From Ferrigenium kumadai (GTDB taxonomy: Bacteria > Pseudomonadota > Gammaproteobacteria > Burkholderiales > Gallionellaceae), in contig NZ_AP019536.1 of the NCBI RefSeq assembly GCF_018324385.1, positions 1,736,001-1,800,000 on the forward strand: a stretch of 64,000 bases of DNA, given 5' to 3'. The notes beneath the pieces are model-generated. The model made no database searches. It was not told the DNA's origin and was given only the letters and a program-made list of their open reading frames with translations. Numbering within the stretch: the first letter of the stretch is position 1; each line of letters opens with the position of its first letter. Positions 63,735-64,000 of the stretch are shown piece after piece. A program made the translations under genes and the position numbers.

Positions 63735-64000
63735 TTACTTGATGGACTTGATCGTGCCCTTGGGCAGCACGTTCTGGATCGCGGACTTCTGCACCGTCAC
63801 TTCGACGTTCTCGGCGATCTGCATGCCCACGTATTCCTCGAAGACCTTGCTGACGGTGCCGACTTGACCGCCCACCGTGATGATCTCGTCGCCGCGCTGC
63901 AGCGCCTCGACCATGGCCTTGTGTTCCTTGGCGCGCTTGCTCTGCGGACGCAGCACCAGGAAATAGAACACCGCGATCAGCGCGATCAGCGGCAGGAAGT
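63735..64000 (-). CDS. yajC: Preprotein translocase accessory subunit YajC (5' end outside window)
   Basis: The frame is open through base 64000. The visible 88 codons (87 residues) begin within the single membrane helix (LPLIALIAVFYFLVLRPQ). They then give the family sequence RPQSKRAKEHKAM, RGDEIITVGGQVGTV and the end GTIKSI. YajC usually has about 105-115 residues, so about 20 residues are missing. It binds SecDF and is first in yajC-secD-secF. Confidence 0.95.
   Translation of the reverse strand, partial: FLPLIALIAVFYFLVLRPQSKRAKEHKAMVEALQRGDEIITVGGQVGTVSKVFEEYVGMQIAENVEVTVQKSAIQNVLPKGTIKSIK

Noticed and set aside
61790..63742. A 650-codon plus-strand frame opposite secD
   Set aside because: It is a His/Arg/Gln-rich translation without domain similarity, fully antisense to secD.
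1..64000. CRISPR array, prophage, toxin-antitoxin or restriction genes
   Set aside because: No spaced direct repeats, phage or transposase genes, or defence-gene signatures were found on either strand.

Overview
The window is about 64 kb of GC-rich bacterial chromosome with dense, mostly operonic gene packing. Gene content suggests a betaproteobacterium, possibly of the Nitrosomonadales/Gallionellaceae type. The indicators are a Gram-negative envelope set (LplT, LpxR-like deacylase, DedA, YajC-SecD-SecF), B12-dependent class II ribonucleotide reductase, a Hyp hydrogenase-maturation cluster with HypX, and very many c-di-GMP and two-component proteins. No rRNA, tRNA, CRISPR array, phage or transposase gene was seen. 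Taxonomy is inferred from gene content only.

Layout, left to right. 1-8 kb: the end of lplT, a 1364-residue PAS/GGDEF/EAL protein, then a leftward housekeeping operon ispD-ispF-tsaB-rimI-udg. 8-17 kb: a leftward signalling block. It runs from an orphan periplasmic solute-binding protein, through a CHASE hybrid histidine kinase and a small unknown ORF, to a GAF/HD-GYP protein, followed by a second, heme-sensor-like HD-GYP protein. 17-20.4 kb: mfd, which carries an in-frame palindromic repeat. 20.4-26 kb: small redox and regulatory genes (QorB-like/HxlR pair, GlxA-type AraC regulator, SnoaL-like protein, exported isochorismatase-like hydrolase), then rlmF and serB. 26-33 kb: a repeat element, an unknown Cys-containing membrane protein coupled to nrdJ, an LpxR-like protein and a membrane PAS-GGDEF protein bracketed by two 38-bp repeats. 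33-38.2 kb: a leftward operon of a GH15 glucosidase, a globin-coupled sensor kinase and three receiver proteins.

38.3-47.3 kb: a leftward hydrogenase maturation operon, hupE-hypA-hypB-hypF-hypC-hypD-hypE-hypX, followed by a HupH/HyaF-like gene. No hydrogenase structural gene lies in the window. 47.5-51.3 kb: ald and an MgtA-type P-type ATPase, both rightward. 51.4-53.5 kb: an FAD oxidoreductase with folB and folK. 53.9-59.1 kb: a leftward group of a DUF5666-like secreted protein, wrbA, a short alpha-glucan phosphorylase, an NADPH:quinone-type oxidoreductase and a metallophosphoesterase. 59.3-64 kb: a perfect bidirectional terminator, a glycine-zipper protein, dedA, secF, secD and the end of yajC.

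Two themes recur. The first is signal transduction converging on c-di-GMP: one GGDEF-EAL, one GGDEF and two HD-GYP proteins. These sit near sensors for periplasmic ligand, probable heme/redox state and oxygen. The second is anaerobic or microaerobic metabolism (hydrogenase maturation including HypX, class II RNR, alpha-glucan breakdown). The observations most worth a second look are the in-frame repeat inside mfd, the solute-binding-protein/kinase/small-ORF/HD-GYP relay, the globin kinase coupled to a GH15 enzyme, and the unknown membrane protein translationally coupled to nrdJ. All repeat and similarity statements come from reading by eye.
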